Origin: Shiella aurantiaca
Lineage (GTDB): Bacteria; Bacteroidota; Bacteroidia; Cytophagales; Cyclobacteriaceae
Length of the DNA: 64,000 bases
Direction: 5' to 3'
Assembly (NCBI GenBank): GCA_030412945.1
Contig: JAUHJS010000006.1
Location: forward strand, 173,511-237,510
The stretch's first letter is position 1. Every line of letters begins with the position of its first letter. Positions 20,749 through 30,808 of the stretch are shown here, piece by piece. The translations under genes and the position numbers were made by a program. Below the pieces are notes generated by a model. It did not search any database, was not told the origin of the DNA, and saw nothing but the letters and a program-made list of their open reading frames with translations.

Positions 20749-23307
20749 TTACTCAAAAGTAGACATGTAATCGAGTACTTCTGGATGGGTTTCCTTAGCT
20801 TTTAGGGTTTCTATGTACGCGGGCACCTGCGCTTCTTCCTGAAAAAAGGTCAGTAATTGGAAAGTGGCCATTCTAATATAGTAGGGATTGCTGGTGAGGC
20901 CGGCCTGATAAATGGCTTCAAGTCCTTTTTGCTTTTCCTCTCCCGATTGGTTGACCAAGTATTGTCCAAACATCTGTAAGAAATAGTACTTCTCCCCTCC
21001 TTGCAGTCGGTTGAGTGTGGCGATAAACCAATCTCCTTTATTGGTGACCTGACTCTGCACATAATAGCTCCCTACTACCAGCAAGGTATTTCCATCCTTC
21101 GATAGGGCTTTCTTTTCTATTTCTTCAGATGCATTTGGAAACCCTAGGGTGTAATAGGTATATAGGGCTGAACTGCTCACCAGATACGATTTATCTTGTA
21201 AAGCTTGTTTCACGATCTCCTCTACGCCCTCATTGGTGAGCGTGACCAAACTGCTCAGTGCCGCAGCACGCACGGCTGAATGAGTATCCTCCACTGTCAT
21301 GGTCTTTAACAAGGCGCTAATCTCGCTGGCGTCCTCTCCTTGATAACTGTCGAAATAATAAGCAGCCATTTCGCGGTTGGCCCAAAAATCATCTTTCAGG
21401 GCCTTCTTGAAGACTAAAGGCACTTCGGCATTCAGGCTGTCTTCCATCATTACTTCCAGTGCGGCATTTCTTACCAGCGCATTATCGCTCAAATGGTATT
21501 GATTCAACCACTCGCTAATCGTTTTTTGATGCTCTATTTCAGCCACTAGTTCCAATTTGCTATCGAAAACCAGAGCTTGAGGCTGTGCCGCCACCGGAAA
21601 CACAAACTGGTGCACCGTTTCGGATAGCAGCAAGTAATGGCTTTCCTTTTTCCCGTCTACCCACACATCGAGCCAAGTAGGCAAAATAAATACAGGCGTT
21701 TTGTCAATATCTTGTACCTGTTCGATAGTCACATACAAGCTATCGTTTTGGTAAAAGTGGTCCACCACAATCTCGGGATGGCCCGAAGCAAAGAACCATT
21801 GATTAAAGAACCAATTCAGATCCTCTCCCGTGGTTTCTTCAAAAGCCAAGCGAAGCTGATGGGCTTCTACCTTTTTATAAGCGTTTTTAGTCAAATACGT
21901 ATTTAGGGATTTCCAAAAAGCCTCCTCTCCTACATAGTTGCGAAGCATGTGCAAAATCAAGCCTCCTTTGGAATAGGAATGACTGTCGAACATGTCTTCT
22001 CTATCCTCATAGTAGAACCGAATCAGGTCTACCTGCTTGGTGGTAGACTCGTCTAAATACTGTAACAATTCTTCCCGGGCATGGTAGTCGGCTTCCGCTT
22101 TGCCGTATTTGTGTTCATTCCACAGGTATTCAGAATAATTGGCAAAGGCTTCATTGAGCGTAAGGTTACTCCACGATTCGGCTGTTACCAAATCGCCAAA
22201 CCACTGATGAAACAACTCATGAGCGATGATATAGTCCCAATGCTTATCCATCAAGGAGCTGCTGTCTACCTGCAAGGCATCCATAAATACCGAAGCCGTG
22301 GTATTTTCCATAGCGCCTGATACGTAGTCACGCACCACCACCTGCGCATATTTATTCCAAGGGAAAGGATACTCCAATTTCTCGGAGAAGAACGTCATCA
22401 TTTCGGCCGTATTTCCAAAAATCGCCTTGGCGTACTTTTTATACTCAGGCTCTACCCAATAGCTAAGCGGCACTTCGCCCCAGGTATCGTTGACCACTTC
22501 AAACTCACCAATCGCCATCATAAACAAATAGGGGGCATGCGGTTTTTCCATTTTCCAGTAATCGGTACGAGTGCCATCGGCATTCTTCAAAGAATACACA
22601 AGTTCACCGTTCGATAAGGTTTTGAATTTATCCTCTACGGTAATGTACATTTCTTGGGTCGACTTCTGGTTGGGCGAGTCGATGGTTGGAAACCAGCAGG
22701 AGTTGGACTCCGTTTCGCCTTGCGTCCAAATTTGTTGTGGTTTATTCAGCTCCTCACCAAGCGGGTTGATAAAGTATAAGCCTTTGGCATCCTGTATGGC
22801 CTCGCTACCTTGCACCACTAGTTCATTGGGCTTGGCCGTGTAGGCAATCACCACGGCTAGGGTTTCTTGGCGCGTATAGCTTCTATCAAGGCTGATGGAA
22901 ATCACACGCCCGTCATAGGTATAGGCCAATGGCGCTTTGTTCTCGCCCTTTATGAGTTGTACCGAGTGAATGTCAAATCCTTTAGCATCCAACTCCAGTT
23001 CGTCTTGTGCATAAAAATGCGGCTTTAGTTGAAGGGTAGCCTCAGCCAGAGCATGCTGTTTGGCCCAGTCGAAGCGGATATCGATACGCGTATGGACTAG
23101 ATCAAAGTATTGGGTACGTTCAGCACGATACAGTCCATCACCGGGAAGTGCTTCCGTTTCTTCAACCTCCTCCACAATTTCCAAATCCGAATCAGCAGCA
23201 TAGGTACCCGCTGAAGAAACTTGGGCTGGCCTAACGCAGGAAACCATGCCTAATAAAACCACACTCAAACCAATGAGTATCCGATGAGTCCACATATTTT
23301 TACACAT
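20749..23307 (-). CDS. M1-family metalloaminopeptidase, predicted lipoprotein
   Basis: About 852 residues from the ATG at 23307; the longer frame would begin with TTG. The N-terminus is a lipoprotein-type signal ending LLGMVSC. The zinc site HELFHQWFGD with the distal Glu in LNEAFANYSEY, and the substrate motif SGAMEN, define the M1 (aminopeptidase N) family. The last 250 residues look like HEAT-type helical repeats. It probably trims peptides at the cell envelope. It stands alone, divergent from the biotin carrier gene. Confidence 0.9.
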   Translation of the reverse strand: MCKNMWTHRILIGLSVVLLGMVSCVRPAQVSSAGTYAADSDLEIVEEVEETEALPGDGLYRAERTQYFDLVHTRIDIRFDWAKQHALAEATLQLKPHFYAQDELELDAKGFDIHSVQLIKGENKAPLAYTYDGRVISISLDRSYTRQETLAVVIAYTAKPNELVVQGSEAIQDAKGLYFINPLGEELNKPQQIWTQGETESNSCWFPTIDSPNQKSTQEMYITVEDKFKTLSNGELVYSLKNADGTRTDYWKMEKPHAPYLFMMAIGEFEVVNDTWGEVPLSYWVEPEYKKYAKAIFGNTAEMMTFFSEKLEYPFPWNKYAQVVVRDYVSGAMENTTASVFMDALQVDSSSLMDKHWDYIIAHELFHQWFGDLVTAESWSNLTLNEAFANYSEYLWNEHKYGKAEADYHAREELLQYLDESTTKQVDLIRFYYEDREDMFDSHSYSKGGLILHMLRNYVGEEAFWKSLNTYLTKNAYKKVEAHQLRLAFEETTGEDLNWFFNQWFFASGHPEIVVDHFYQNDSLYVTIEQVQDIDKTPVFILPTWLDVWVDGKKESHYLLLSETVHQFVFPVAAQPQALVFDSKLELVAEIEHQKTISEWLNQYHLSDNALVRNAALEVMMEDSLNAEVPLVFKKALKDDFWANREMAAYYFDSYQGEDASEISALLKTMTVEDTHSAVRAAALSSLVTLTNEGVEEIVKQALQDKSYLVSSSALYTYYTLGFPNASEEIEKKALSKDGNTLLVVGSYYVQSQVTNKGDWFIATLNRLQGGEKYYFLQMFGQYLVNQSGEEKQKGLEAIYQAGLTSNPYYIRMATFQLLTFFQEEAQVPAYIETLKAKETHPEVLDYMSTFE

Positions 23308-23374
23308 AAGCAATCGATTGTATGCTCTCCCAAGGAAAGTTGACAAATATTCAAATATTATTTTAAAAGAAACC

Positions 23375-23382
23375 TATCTTTG
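23375..23382 (+). promoter_or_regulatory. -7 box ahead of the biotin carrier gene
   Basis: TATCTTTG is a perfect TAnnTTTG box 25 bases before the ATG at 23408. No convincing TTTG is found at the expected upstream distance. Confidence 0.5.
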
Positions 23383-23407
23383 AAACCCAAAATAGAAGGA
23401 TAATAGC

Positions 23408-23911
23408 ATGTATCAGACGAAATCATCGAACGGAAATCAATACACCATAGAAAAAACCTCCAAAGGAATGCTATTGAATAACGAAGCGATAGCTTGGGAT
23501 ATTCTATCGTTGGCGGGAGGTGATAAATTTCACATTGTAAAAAACAGCCGCTCGTATCAAGTTGAAGTAGTGAAAAAAGACCTCGAAACCAAAACTCTTA
23601 CGGTAAAGGTAAACGGTCAACTTCATGAAGTTTCCTTAAAAGATAAATACGACTTATTGCTGGAAAAACTGGGCATGAACTCCCTTGCCAGCAACAAAGT
23701 AAACCAAATAAAAGCCCCTATGCCCGGACTGATTTTCGAAATCAAGGTGAAGGAAGGCGATACGGTACAGAAAGGGGATCAGCTGATGATATTGGAAGCC
23801 ATGAAAATGGAAAACATTATTAAATCGCCCGGTGAAGGTGTTATTAAAACTATCAAGGTTAGCAAAGGCGATAGCGTGGAGAAGAATCAAGTAATGATTT
23901 TGTTTGCCTAA
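23408..23911 (+). CDS. Biotin carboxyl carrier (biotinyl domain) protein
   Basis: 167 residues. The C-terminal 75 residues form a biotinyl domain with the biotinylation motif EAMKMEN (Lys near residue 131), preceded by [16 protein letters not shown]. The N-terminal half resembles the region that precedes this domain in acyl-CoA carboxylase carrier proteins. The partner would be a biotin carboxylase and carboxyltransferase (acetyl- or propionyl-CoA type), but neither gene is adjacent, so the substrate cannot be set. Acts in the cytoplasm. Confidence 0.88.
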   Translation: MYQTKSSNGNQYTIEKTSKGMLLNNEAIAWDILSLAGGDKFHIVKNSRSYQVEVVKKDLETKTLTVKVNGQLHEVSLKDKYDLLLEKLGMNSLASNKVNQIKAPMPGLIFEIKVKEGDTVQKGDQLMILEAMKMENIIKSPGEGVIKTIKVSKGDSVEKNQVMILFA

Positions 23912-23945
23912 GCCTCAGGCAATTTTAAAAAAGCACATTCCTACT

Positions 23946-23953
23946 TATATTTG
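23946..23953 (+). promoter_or_regulatory. -7 box of the pyrH promoter
   Basis: TATATTTG matches TAnnTTTG and lies 25 bases upstream of the pyrH ATG at 23979. Its position inside the longer open frame argues against a more upstream start. Confidence 0.55.
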
Positions 23954-23978
23954 CCAGATTTTTGAACCAAAGCCTCTA

Positions 23979-24686
23979 ATGAAATATAAAAGACTATTAC
24001 TTAAACTCAGTGGCGAATCCCTTATGGGAGAAAAGCAGTACGGCATTGATCCGGCTATGCTTGAACAGTATGCCCTGGAAATCAAAAAAGTGCATGAAAT
24101 GGGCACCCAAATCGCCATTGTGATTGGTGGTGGCAATATTTTTAGAGGTGTGCAGGCTGAAAAGGCCGGAATCGACCGTGTGCAGGGCGATTATATGGGC
24201 ATGTTGGCTACAGTAATCAATGCCATGGCACTTCAAAGCGCCCTTGAGAAAAACGGCATGTACACGCGCTTGATGTCGGGTATTAAAATGGAGCAGGTTT
24301 GCGAACCCTTCATCCGCAGAAGAGCGGTTCGTCACTTAGAGAAAAACCGTATTGTAATATTTGGTGCGGGTATCGGCAACCCGTATTTCACTACCGATTC
24401 CACCGCCAGCCTTCGTGCGATTGAAGTGGAAGCCGATGTGGTATTAAAAGGGACGCGCGTAGATGGTGTATACACGGCCGATCCAGAGAAAGACCCTACT
24501 GCCACGCGCTACGATAAAATCTCCTTTCAGGAGGTATTTGAAAAAAACCTGAACGTAATGGACATGACCGCTTTCACACTTTGTCATGAGAACAATCTTC
24601 CCATTATCGTTTTCGACATGAATAAGCAAGGAAACCTATTAAAACTAGCCCAAGGCGAAGATGTGGGCACTTTAATCACCGCTTAA
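23979..24686 (+). CDS. pyrH: UMP kinase
   Basis: 235 residues from the ATG at 23979, the normal bacterial UMP kinase length; an upstream extension of 25 residues would overlap the biotin carrier gene and the promoter. [17 protein letters not shown] and the nucleotide-binding [13 protein letters not shown] and [15 protein letters not shown] motifs belong to the amino acid kinase fold. It makes UDP from UMP in pyrimidine synthesis. Followed by frr after 15 bases, a common pyrH-frr pair. Confidence 0.96.
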   Translation: MKYKRLLLKLSGESLMGEKQYGIDPAMLEQYALEIKKVHEMGTQIAIVIGGGNIFRGVQAEKAGIDRVQGDYMGMLATVINAMALQSALEKNGMYTRLMSGIKMEQVCEPFIRRRAVRHLEKNRIVIFGAGIGNPYFTTDSTASLRAIEVEADVVLKGTRVDGVYTADPEKDPTATRYDKISFQEVFEKNLNVMDMTAFTLCHENNLPIIVFDMNKQGNLLKLAQGEDVGTLITA

Positions 24687-24701
24687 TTAACCTGTACAAT
24701 C

Positions 24702-25262
24702 ATGGAAGAAATACAACTTTTTTTGGATGAGGCGAAAGAACTGATGGAAAAGACCATCAGACACACCGGTCAGGAACTTACGAAAATTCGAGCCGGAAAA
24801 GCCATGCCCAATATGCTGGATGGCATTACCATAGAGTACTATGGTAGCCAAACGCCTTTGCAACAAATTGCCTCGGTAACCACACCGGATGCACGCACCT
24901 TGGTGATTAAGCCTTTCGAGAGAAAAATGGTAAGTGAGGTAGAGCGCGCCATCATCAATAGCGACTTGGGCCTAAACCCTCAAAACGATGGCGAGGTAAT
25001 CCGCCTCAACATTCCTCCATTGACAGAGGAGCGTAGAAAAAATCTAGTGAAACAGGTAAAGGCGGAATCTGAAAATGGAAAAATCAGTATCCGTTCAATC
25101 CGCAAAGAAACCAACGAATCTATTAAGAAACTGAAAAGTGATGGTGCTTCGGAAGACGATATCAAACGTGCCGAAGATAAGGTACAAGTCCTTACCGATA
25201 AGTTTATTGCCCAGATAGATGATTTGATTGCCAAAAAAGAGCAAGAAATCATGACCATCTGA
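24702..25262 (+). CDS. frr: Ribosome recycling factor
   Basis: 186 residues, standard length. The motif TKIRAGKAMPNMLDGITIEYYG and the C-terminal helices rich in Lys/Glu are typical. It splits post-termination ribosomes together with EF-G. It is co-transcribed with pyrH and ends before a bidirectional terminator shared with clpC. Confidence 0.97.
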   Translation: MEEIQLFLDEAKELMEKTIRHTGQELTKIRAGKAMPNMLDGITIEYYGSQTPLQQIASVTTPDARTLVIKPFERKMVSEVERAIINSDLGLNPQNDGEVIRLNIPPLTEERRKNLVKQVKAESENGKISIRSIRKETNESIKKLKSDGASEDDIKRAEDKVQVLTDKFIAQIDDLIAKKEQEIMTI

Positions 25263-25277
25263 TGATACTTTCAGCAT

Positions 25278-25315
25278 AAAAAAGGAGTCAAGCTTATCAC
25301 TTGACTCCTTTTTTT
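25278..25315. terminator. Bidirectional terminator between frr and clpC
   Basis: AAAAAAGGAGTCAAG and CTTGACTCCTTTTTT form a 15-bp stem with an 8-base loop. T-runs on both strands serve the converging frr (plus) and clpC (minus) transcripts. Confidence 0.9.
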
Positions 25316-25317
25316 AT

Positions 25318-27858
25318 TTATTCCTTCGTCACTTTTTTCTTCTTGACTTTGATGGTAAGCTCCTCGCCCGTTCCAGGGTAATCGGCCATCAGCACATCGC
25401 CTTCGTGCACCTCTCCTTTTAGGATTTCTTCAGCTACCGGATCTTCCAAGTATTTCTGAATGGCCCGGTTAAGCGGACGCGCTCCATACTGTGGATCAAA
25501 TCCTTTCTCGGCCAAGAAATCTTTCGCCTTCTCGGTAAGTTCCACATTATACCCAATAGAAGTAATGCGGCTGAACAATTTGCTCAATGAAATATCGATA
25601 ATGCGGTGAATCTCTTCTCTTTGCAGGGAGTTGAATACAATCACATCATCCAAACGGTTCAAGAATTCAGGACTGAAAGCCTTCTTCAAGGCATTCTGAA
25701 TAGTCGATTTCATCACATCGTCTGAGTTCTCGCGCTTTGCTTGTGTAGAGAAACCTATGCCCGCTCCGAAATCCTTCAAATCGCGCACTCCAATATTGGA
25801 GGTCATAATGATGATGGTATTACGAAAATCAACCCTGCGGCCTAGTCCATCGGTAAGAATACCATCATCAAGCACTTGCAGAAGAATGTTGAATACATCA
25901 GGGTGTGCTTTTTCAATTTCATCTAATAGCACTACCGAATAGGGCTTTCTGCGTACTTTCTCGGTAAGCTGTCCGCCTTCTTCATAGCCCACATAGCCCG
26001 GAGGCGCTCCCACCAAGCGAGATACCGAGAATTTCTCCATATACTCGCTCATATCGATACGGATTAGCGCATCTTCTTTATCAAATAGATAGGTGGCTAA
26101 TACCTTCGCTAATTCCGTTTTACCGACCCCCGTAGGCCCTAAGAATACAAAAGAACCAATTGGTTTTTTGGGATCTTTTAAGCCTACACGTGTTCTTTGG
26201 ATAGCTTTCACCAATTTCTTGATGGCATCATCTTGACCAATCACTTTGCCTTTCAGCTCTTCGCCCATCCCAAGCAACTTATTGCTTTCGTTTTGAGCTA
26301 CACGTTTTGTAGGAACACCCGTCATCATGGCAATTACTTCGGCCACATTTTCTTCGTTCACCTCGTAGCGTTTGGTTTTGGTTTCTTCTTCCCATCGCGC
26401 TTTGGCCTGCTCCATCTGTTCGATAAGTTTCTTCTCCTTATCGCGCAGCTGAGCCGCCTCTTCATATTTCTGGCTTTTCACCACGCGGTTTTTCTCCTTC
26501 TTGATTTCCTCTACCGCCTCTTCCAGCTTGATGATTTCATCAGGAACAAAAATATTATTGATGTGAACACGGGCACCTGCCTCATCGAGCACGTCAATGG
26601 CCTTATCAGGAAGGAAGCGGTCGCTGATGTAGCGATCCGACAACTTCACACAGGCATTAATCGCCTCGGGAGTGTAATTTACGTGGTGATGCTCTTCGTA
26701 TTTGTCTTTGATGTTGTTCAAGATTTGCACGGTTTCTTCCGGTGTGGTAGCATCTACCATTACCACTTGGAAACGTCTGGCTAAGGCGCCATCTTTTTCA
26801 ATATACTGACGGTATTCATCTAAAGTGGTAGCACCAATACATTGGATTTCACCCCTTGCCAAAGCAGGCTTAAACATATTGGAAGCATCGAGCGAACCAG
26901 AAGCTCCCCCAGCCCCTACAATAGTATGCAGCTCATCAATGAACAAAATCACCTCTGGCGATTTCTCCAGTTCATTCATTACCGCTTTCATGCGCTCTTC
27001 GAATTGACCACGATACTTAGTACCGGCCACCAATGAAGCTAAATCCAAGGTAACCACACGCTTGTTGAACAACACGCGGCTTACCTTTTTCTGTATGATA
27101 CGCAAGGCAAGACCTTCGGCAATAGCGGTTTTACCCACGCCTGGCTCACCAATAAGAATAGGGTTGTTCTTTTTTCTACGACTCAAGATTTGAGCCACAC
27201 GCTCAATCTCTTTTTCTCTTCCCACGATAGGATCGAGGCGGTCTTCTTCCGCTAACTTAGTTAAGTCTCGGCCAAAATTATCGAGCACAGGGGTGCGCGA
27301 TTTTTCACCCGGCTTACTTCCGCTAGGCTCTTTGCTGCTCCCTGCACCGCTACCACCTGAACCAAACAAGCGTGACGAGTCGTCATCGTTGTCATCGGTA
27401 TCCGAAGAAGCCGAGGGGTTTTCAGTTTGGTATTCGAGGAGTTCTTTCACCACATCATAGTTCACATCGAATTTCTCCATGATTTGGGTGGCAAGGTTGT
27501 CCTCGTCACGCAAAATAGAAAGAAGGAGATGTTCTGTTCCTATGAGTTGACTTTTGAATATTTTTGCCTCCAAGTAGGTAATCTTCAATACCTTTTCAGA
27601 CTGCCTTGTAAGCGGAATATTCGCTAGATTTTTTACATTATAGGTGGCGGTAGCTTTAGTGGCTTGCTCTATGGAAAGACGCATTTCATCAAGAGACACA
27701 CCTAATTTTTTAAGCAAGCTTATGGCTACTCCTTCGCCTTCTCTGATCATACCCAACAGGAGATGTTCCGTGCCAATATAGTCATGCCCGAGTCGAAGCG
27801 CCTCTTCGCGACTGAGCGAAATCACTTCTTTTACTCTGTTTGAAAACTTTGCTTCCAT
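25318..27858 (-). CDS. clpC: ATP-dependent Clp protease ATPase subunit ClpC
   Basis: About 846 residues from the ATG at 27858 ([20 protein letters not shown]), the usual ClpC start; the longer frame begins with TTG. Domains in order: two Clp-N repeats (to about residue 145), an acidic/Gly-Ser linker, AAA+ module 1 with Walker A GEPGVGKT near residue 240, a UVR-containing middle region, and AAA+ module 2 with [12 protein letters not shown]. It unfolds proteins for ClpP. The low-complexity DDNDDDSS stretch varies between species. clpP is not in this window. Confidence 0.95.
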   Translation of the reverse strand: MEAKFSNRVKEVISLSREEALRLGHDYIGTEHLLLGMIREGEGVAISLLKKLGVSLDEMRLSIEQATKATATYNVKNLANIPLTRQSEKVLKITYLEAKIFKSQLIGTEHLLLSILRDEDNLATQIMEKFDVNYDVVKELLEYQTENPSASSDTDDNDDDSSRLFGSGGSGAGSSKEPSGSKPGEKSRTPVLDNFGRDLTKLAEEDRLDPIVGREKEIERVAQILSRRKKNNPILIGEPGVGKTAIAEGLALRIIQKKVSRVLFNKRVVTLDLASLVAGTKYRGQFEERMKAVMNELEKSPEVILFIDELHTIVGAGGASGSLDASNMFKPALARGEIQCIGATTLDEYRQYIEKDGALARRFQVVMVDATTPEETVQILNNIKDKYEEHHHVNYTPEAINACVKLSDRYISDRFLPDKAIDVLDEAGARVHINNIFVPDEIIKLEEAVEEIKKEKNRVVKSQKYEEAAQLRDKEKKLIEQMEQAKARWEEETKTKRYEVNEENVAEVIAMMTGVPTKRVAQNESNKLLGMGEELKGKVIGQDDAIKKLVKAIQRTRVGLKDPKKPIGSFVFLGPTGVGKTELAKVLATYLFDKEDALIRIDMSEYMEKFSVSRLVGAPPGYVGYEEGGQLTEKVRRKPYSVVLLDEIEKAHPDVFNILLQVLDDGILTDGLGRRVDFRNTIIIMTSNIGVRDLKDFGAGIGFSTQAKRENSDDVMKSTIQNALKKAFSPEFLNRLDDVIVFNSLQREEIHRIIDISLSKLFSRITSIGYNVELTEKAKDFLAEKGFDPQYGARPLNRAIQKYLEDPVAEEILKGEVHEGDVLMADYPGTGEELTIKVKKKKVTKE

Positions 27859-27936
27859 ATTTCGAAATTTGGGGACCGCCAAAATGGGGTCGACTTGGGT
27901 AAATAAACGTAATCTAAATTCAGATAGTTCTGTGAC

Positions 27937-28560
27937 TTATGCCAATGATTGCTTTAAAATATTTTTCGCTTCAGAGCCCGTACAGAATATCAAATCAATA
28001 ATACTCAAATCACTGACAAAGTTATTGCCAAAAATTTGCCTATACCTTACAGGCGTATATCCTGCCTGCTGTTTTCCTTGGTTTTGCGTCAGATATCGCC
28101 CTCTTAGGTCGATTATCGAATCGGGTATTTCTTTTTCGTATTTTTCTGTGAATGACAAAACCGGTGAAAGTCGCAAGATTTTCAGACACAATGTCAGCAA
28201 CTCCGCATTCAAGTGCCAAAGTGTAGCGGGTTTGCTTTCGTATATCTTCCGGAAATCATCCGCAAAAAACTCGAAAAAAGGCGCTTTGCCATAAGCGGAC
28301 TGTATACTTCGCCAATGCTCCATAGCCCATCGCTGCTTATAATCTATCATCACTTCCCCCATCGCCACCTTTTTGCTCCCTCCTACTACGGGCACACTCA
28401 AGACTTGCACGCCATTGGCTCCGAGTATATAACAACGGTTTCGGTAGGTCTGTTTTACAAAATGTTCTTGTTTTTCCAGAATCACTTCCTCTGCCTCTAC
28501 CCATTGGCTTAGATAGGCCAGTGAGGGTAGGTAATGCATGTCTACGAGTAGTTTTTTCAC
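27937..28560 (-). CDS. WbqC-like family protein (GTG start)
   Basis: 207 residues if it starts at GTG 28560, reading VKKLLVDMHYLPSLAYL, which matches the WbqC-family start pattern (a few residues, then YLPS). The ATG at 28539 is the alternative and would remove the first strand. The family is uncharacterised in biochemistry; some members sit in polysaccharide gene clusters. It begins 7 bases after the YrdC gene ends, so the two are co-transcribed. No membrane segment. Confidence 0.75.
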   Translation of the reverse strand: MKKLLVDMHYLPSLAYLSQWVEAEEVILEKQEHFVKQTYRNRCYILGANGVQVLSVPVVGGSKKVAMGEVMIDYKQRWAMEHWRSIQSAYGKAPFFEFFADDFRKIYESKPATLWHLNAELLTLCLKILRLSPVLSFTEKYEKEIPDSIIDLRGRYLTQNQGKQQAGYTPVRYRQIFGNNFVSDLSIIDLIFCTGSEAKNILKQSLA

Positions 28561-28567
28561 CAATCTT

Positions 28568-29197
28568 TTACAAATACGGATAAATATCACCCAAGCCTTC
28601 GCGAACTACCTCAAAGGTATCGTTAAGACAGCTCACTACGGTACTTGGTACGTTTTGCCCATATCCTCCGTCAATTACGATATCTACTTTGTTATAGTAT
28701 TTTTCATGAATCAGTTCGGGGTCGGTAGAATATTCTATCACTTCATCTTCATCATGGATGGAAGTAGTAATAATGGGGTTGCCCAATTCTTTTACCAGCT
28801 CCCGCGGAATGGCATTGTCGGGCACCCGGATACCCACTGTTTTCTTATTATTCTGAAGCAATTTGGGCACTCGGCTGCTAGAGGGCAAAATAAAAGTAAA
28901 AGGCCCCGGAAGTGCTTTTTTCATCACCTTAAATACAGGAGTGGAAATCACACCCGTGTATTCTGATATATGGCTTAAATCATAACAGATAAACGAAAGA
29001 TTGCTTTTCTGCGGCTTGATCCCTTTTAGCTGGCATACGCGTTCGATGGCTTTAATATTCATCAAATCGCAACCTAGGCCATACACGGTATCGGTAGGGT
29101 ATATTACCAAGGCCCCTTCGCGCAAAGCTTGCGCAACATGCCGTATTTTTCGCATGTCAGGATTATCGGGATATATTTTAACAAGTTCTGCCGCCAT
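28568..29197 (-). CDS. YrdC/Sua5-family protein (threonylcarbamoyl-AMP synthase type)
   Basis: 209 residues. The YrdC core shows the conserved GALVIYPTDTVYGLGCD, the KGIKPQKSNLSFIC block and VGIRVPDN. Family members make threonylcarbamoyl-AMP for the t6A base of ANN-decoding tRNAs. The protein lacks the C-terminal Sua5 domain, so it is the short TsaC-like form. Upstream of the WbqC-like gene in a two-gene unit. Confidence 0.88.
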   Translation of the reverse strand: MAAELVKIYPDNPDMRKIRHVAQALREGALVIYPTDTVYGLGCDLMNIKAIERVCQLKGIKPQKSNLSFICYDLSHISEYTGVISTPVFKVMKKALPGPFTFILPSSSRVPKLLQNNKKTVGIRVPDNAIPRELVKELGNPIITTSIHDEDEVIEYSTDPELIHEKYYNKVDIVIDGGYGQNVPSTVVSCLNDTFEVVREGLGDIYPYL

Positions 29198-29314
29198 ACC
29201 TTAATTTTGTGTAAAAATCTTAAACATTTACCTCACATACACTATTTCGAGGGGTATATTACTGTCTTACGTAAGGAAAAGCAAGATTAAGCCCCTCTGT
29301 CTTTACAATTAATT

Positions 29315-29322
29315 TATATTTG
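29315..29322 (+). promoter_or_regulatory. -7 box of the mltG promoter
   Basis: TATATTTG lies 18 bases ahead of the ATG at 29341 and overlaps the start of a longer open frame, which supports the shorter mltG start. Confidence 0.55.
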
Positions 29323-29340
29323 CGCGTATTTTTGTCGACT

Positions 29341-30384
29341 ATGTTATCAGATAAAACAAAAAAAATCTTGGCCGTGGTGATTGTGGCCGGATCCATCCTT
29401 TTTTCTTCTTTTTTCTTCTACTTCTACCAGATGGTGAAATCGCCCAATATTTTGGTCGAGAAAAGTGATGGTATCTTGCTAATCGCCCCTAATGCCAGCT
29501 TCCGTTCAGTTCAAGATTCACTCATCAAATACGATATAGCGCACAATTTGGTGGCTTTTAGCTTTCTGGCTAAGGTGATGGACTACGATGCGCAAATTAA
29601 GCCGGGCCGCTATTTGCTGAAAGCCAACATGAACAACCTCGATGCCATCCGATTGCTCCGCTCGGGTGTGCAAGCGCCTATTAATCTTACGTTTAACACC
29701 ATACGCACCAAGACCGACCTTGCCGCTAAAATCACCACCCCTTTGGCTATTTCTCAGGAGGAGTTTCTACAATTATTGGAGGACGAATCGGTAGCCAAAA
29801 GCTACGGCTTCACGTCTGAGTCCATCATGGCCATGTTTATTCCCAATACCTATCAGGTGTACTGGACAATCTCTGCCAAGGATTTATTCGAGCGTATGCA
29901 TACCGAATACAAAGCATTTTGGAACGAAGAGAGAAAGCAAAAGGCTGAGGCAATAGGGCTTTCGCCTGTAGAAGTGTCGATTCTGGCATCAATTGTTCAA
30001 GCTGAAAGCAGCAAATATGACGAAAGCCCGGTAATTGCGGGGGTTTACCTGAATCGTTTAAAAAGAGGCATTCCGCTTCAAGCCGACCCTACTTTAGTTT
30101 TTGCCGCTGGGGATTTTACTATTCAGCGTGTGCTTAATAAGCACAAAGAAATCAATTCGCCCTACAATACCTATAAGTTTGCCGGACTGCCACCAGGGCC
30201 AATTAACTTGCCCGATATTAGATCTATCGATGCAGTATTAAACTATCAGAGTCATAAATACTTATATTTCTGTGCGAAAGATGACTTTTCAGGCTACCAC
30301 ACCTTTGCCACCAACTTGATAGACCATATGAAAAACGCACAACGCTATCAAGACGCTCTCAACAAAGCCAAACTGTATAAGTAA
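29341..30384 (+). CDS. mltG: Endolytic murein transglycosylase MltG
   Basis: 347 residues from ATG 29341. A short cytoplasmic start, one membrane segment (ILAVVIVAGSILFSSFFFYF), then the periplasmic YceG domain with the catalytic Glu in ILASIVQAESSKYDESPVIAGVYLNRL and the PLQADPTL and PPGPINLP motifs. It cuts nascent glycan strands in peptidoglycan. It is followed by the thioesterase gene after 1 base and then the YihY gene, forming an operon. Confidence 0.94.
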   Translation: MLSDKTKKILAVVIVAGSILFSSFFFYFYQMVKSPNILVEKSDGILLIAPNASFRSVQDSLIKYDIAHNLVAFSFLAKVMDYDAQIKPGRYLLKANMNNLDAIRLLRSGVQAPINLTFNTIRTKTDLAAKITTPLAISQEEFLQLLEDESVAKSYGFTSESIMAMFIPNTYQVYWTISAKDLFERMHTEYKAFWNEERKQKAEAIGLSPVEVSILASIVQAESSKYDESPVIAGVYLNRLKRGIPLQADPTLVFAAGDFTIQRVLNKHKEINSPYNTYKFAGLPPGPINLPDIRSIDAVLNYQSHKYLYFCAKDDFSGYHTFATNLIDHMKNAQRYQDALNKAKLYK

Positions 30385-30385
30385 G

Positions 30386-30808
30386 ATGTTCACGCACAGC
30401 ACCTACATACGCGTACGCTATGCCGAAACCGACAAAATGGGTTTTGTGTACTATGGCAATTATTCCACCTATTACGAGGTGGCCCGAGTGGAATCCATGC
30501 GCCATTTAGGCATCAACTACAAAACCATGGAGGATGAGGGTATTTTGATGCCGGTAATTGAAAACAGTTCAAGGTATATTAAACCAGCTCTTTATGATGA
30601 CCTTCTGGAGGTACGTCTTCGGATAGAGAAATTGCCATCGGTAAAAATACAGTTTCACTACGAGATATATAATGAAGCAGAAGTGCTGCTTCATACCGGA
30701 ACTACCACTTTGGTATTTCTCGATACACAAACTCGGAAAACCGTGGCGGCTCCCTCCTATATCTTAGACAAACTTAGCCCCTATTTTGATGAAGTTAGCC
30801 ATAACTAA
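30386..30808 (+). CDS. Acyl-CoA thioesterase, 4HBT/YbgC family
   Basis: 140 residues. The hotdog-fold signature is seen in TYIRVRYAETDKMGFVYYGNYSTYYEVARVE, with the Asp of the AETDKMG motif in the active-site position. YbgC-type enzymes hydrolyse short-chain acyl-CoA thioesters; the natural substrate is not shown by sequence. It lies 1 base after mltG and overlaps the next gene by 20 bases, so translation may be coupled. Confidence 0.88.
   Translation: MFTHSTYIRVRYAETDKMGFVYYGNYSTYYEVARVESMRHLGINYKTMEDEGILMPVIENSSRYIKPALYDDLLEVRLRIEKLPSVKIQFHYEIYNEAEVLLHTGTTTLVFLDTQTRKTVAAPSYILDKLSPYFDEVSHN

Noticed and set aside
26197..26784. Plus-strand open frame (195 codons) rich in Phe/Leu inside clpC
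   Set aside because: Hydrophobic product arises from antisense reading of charged helical clpC codons; no promoter.
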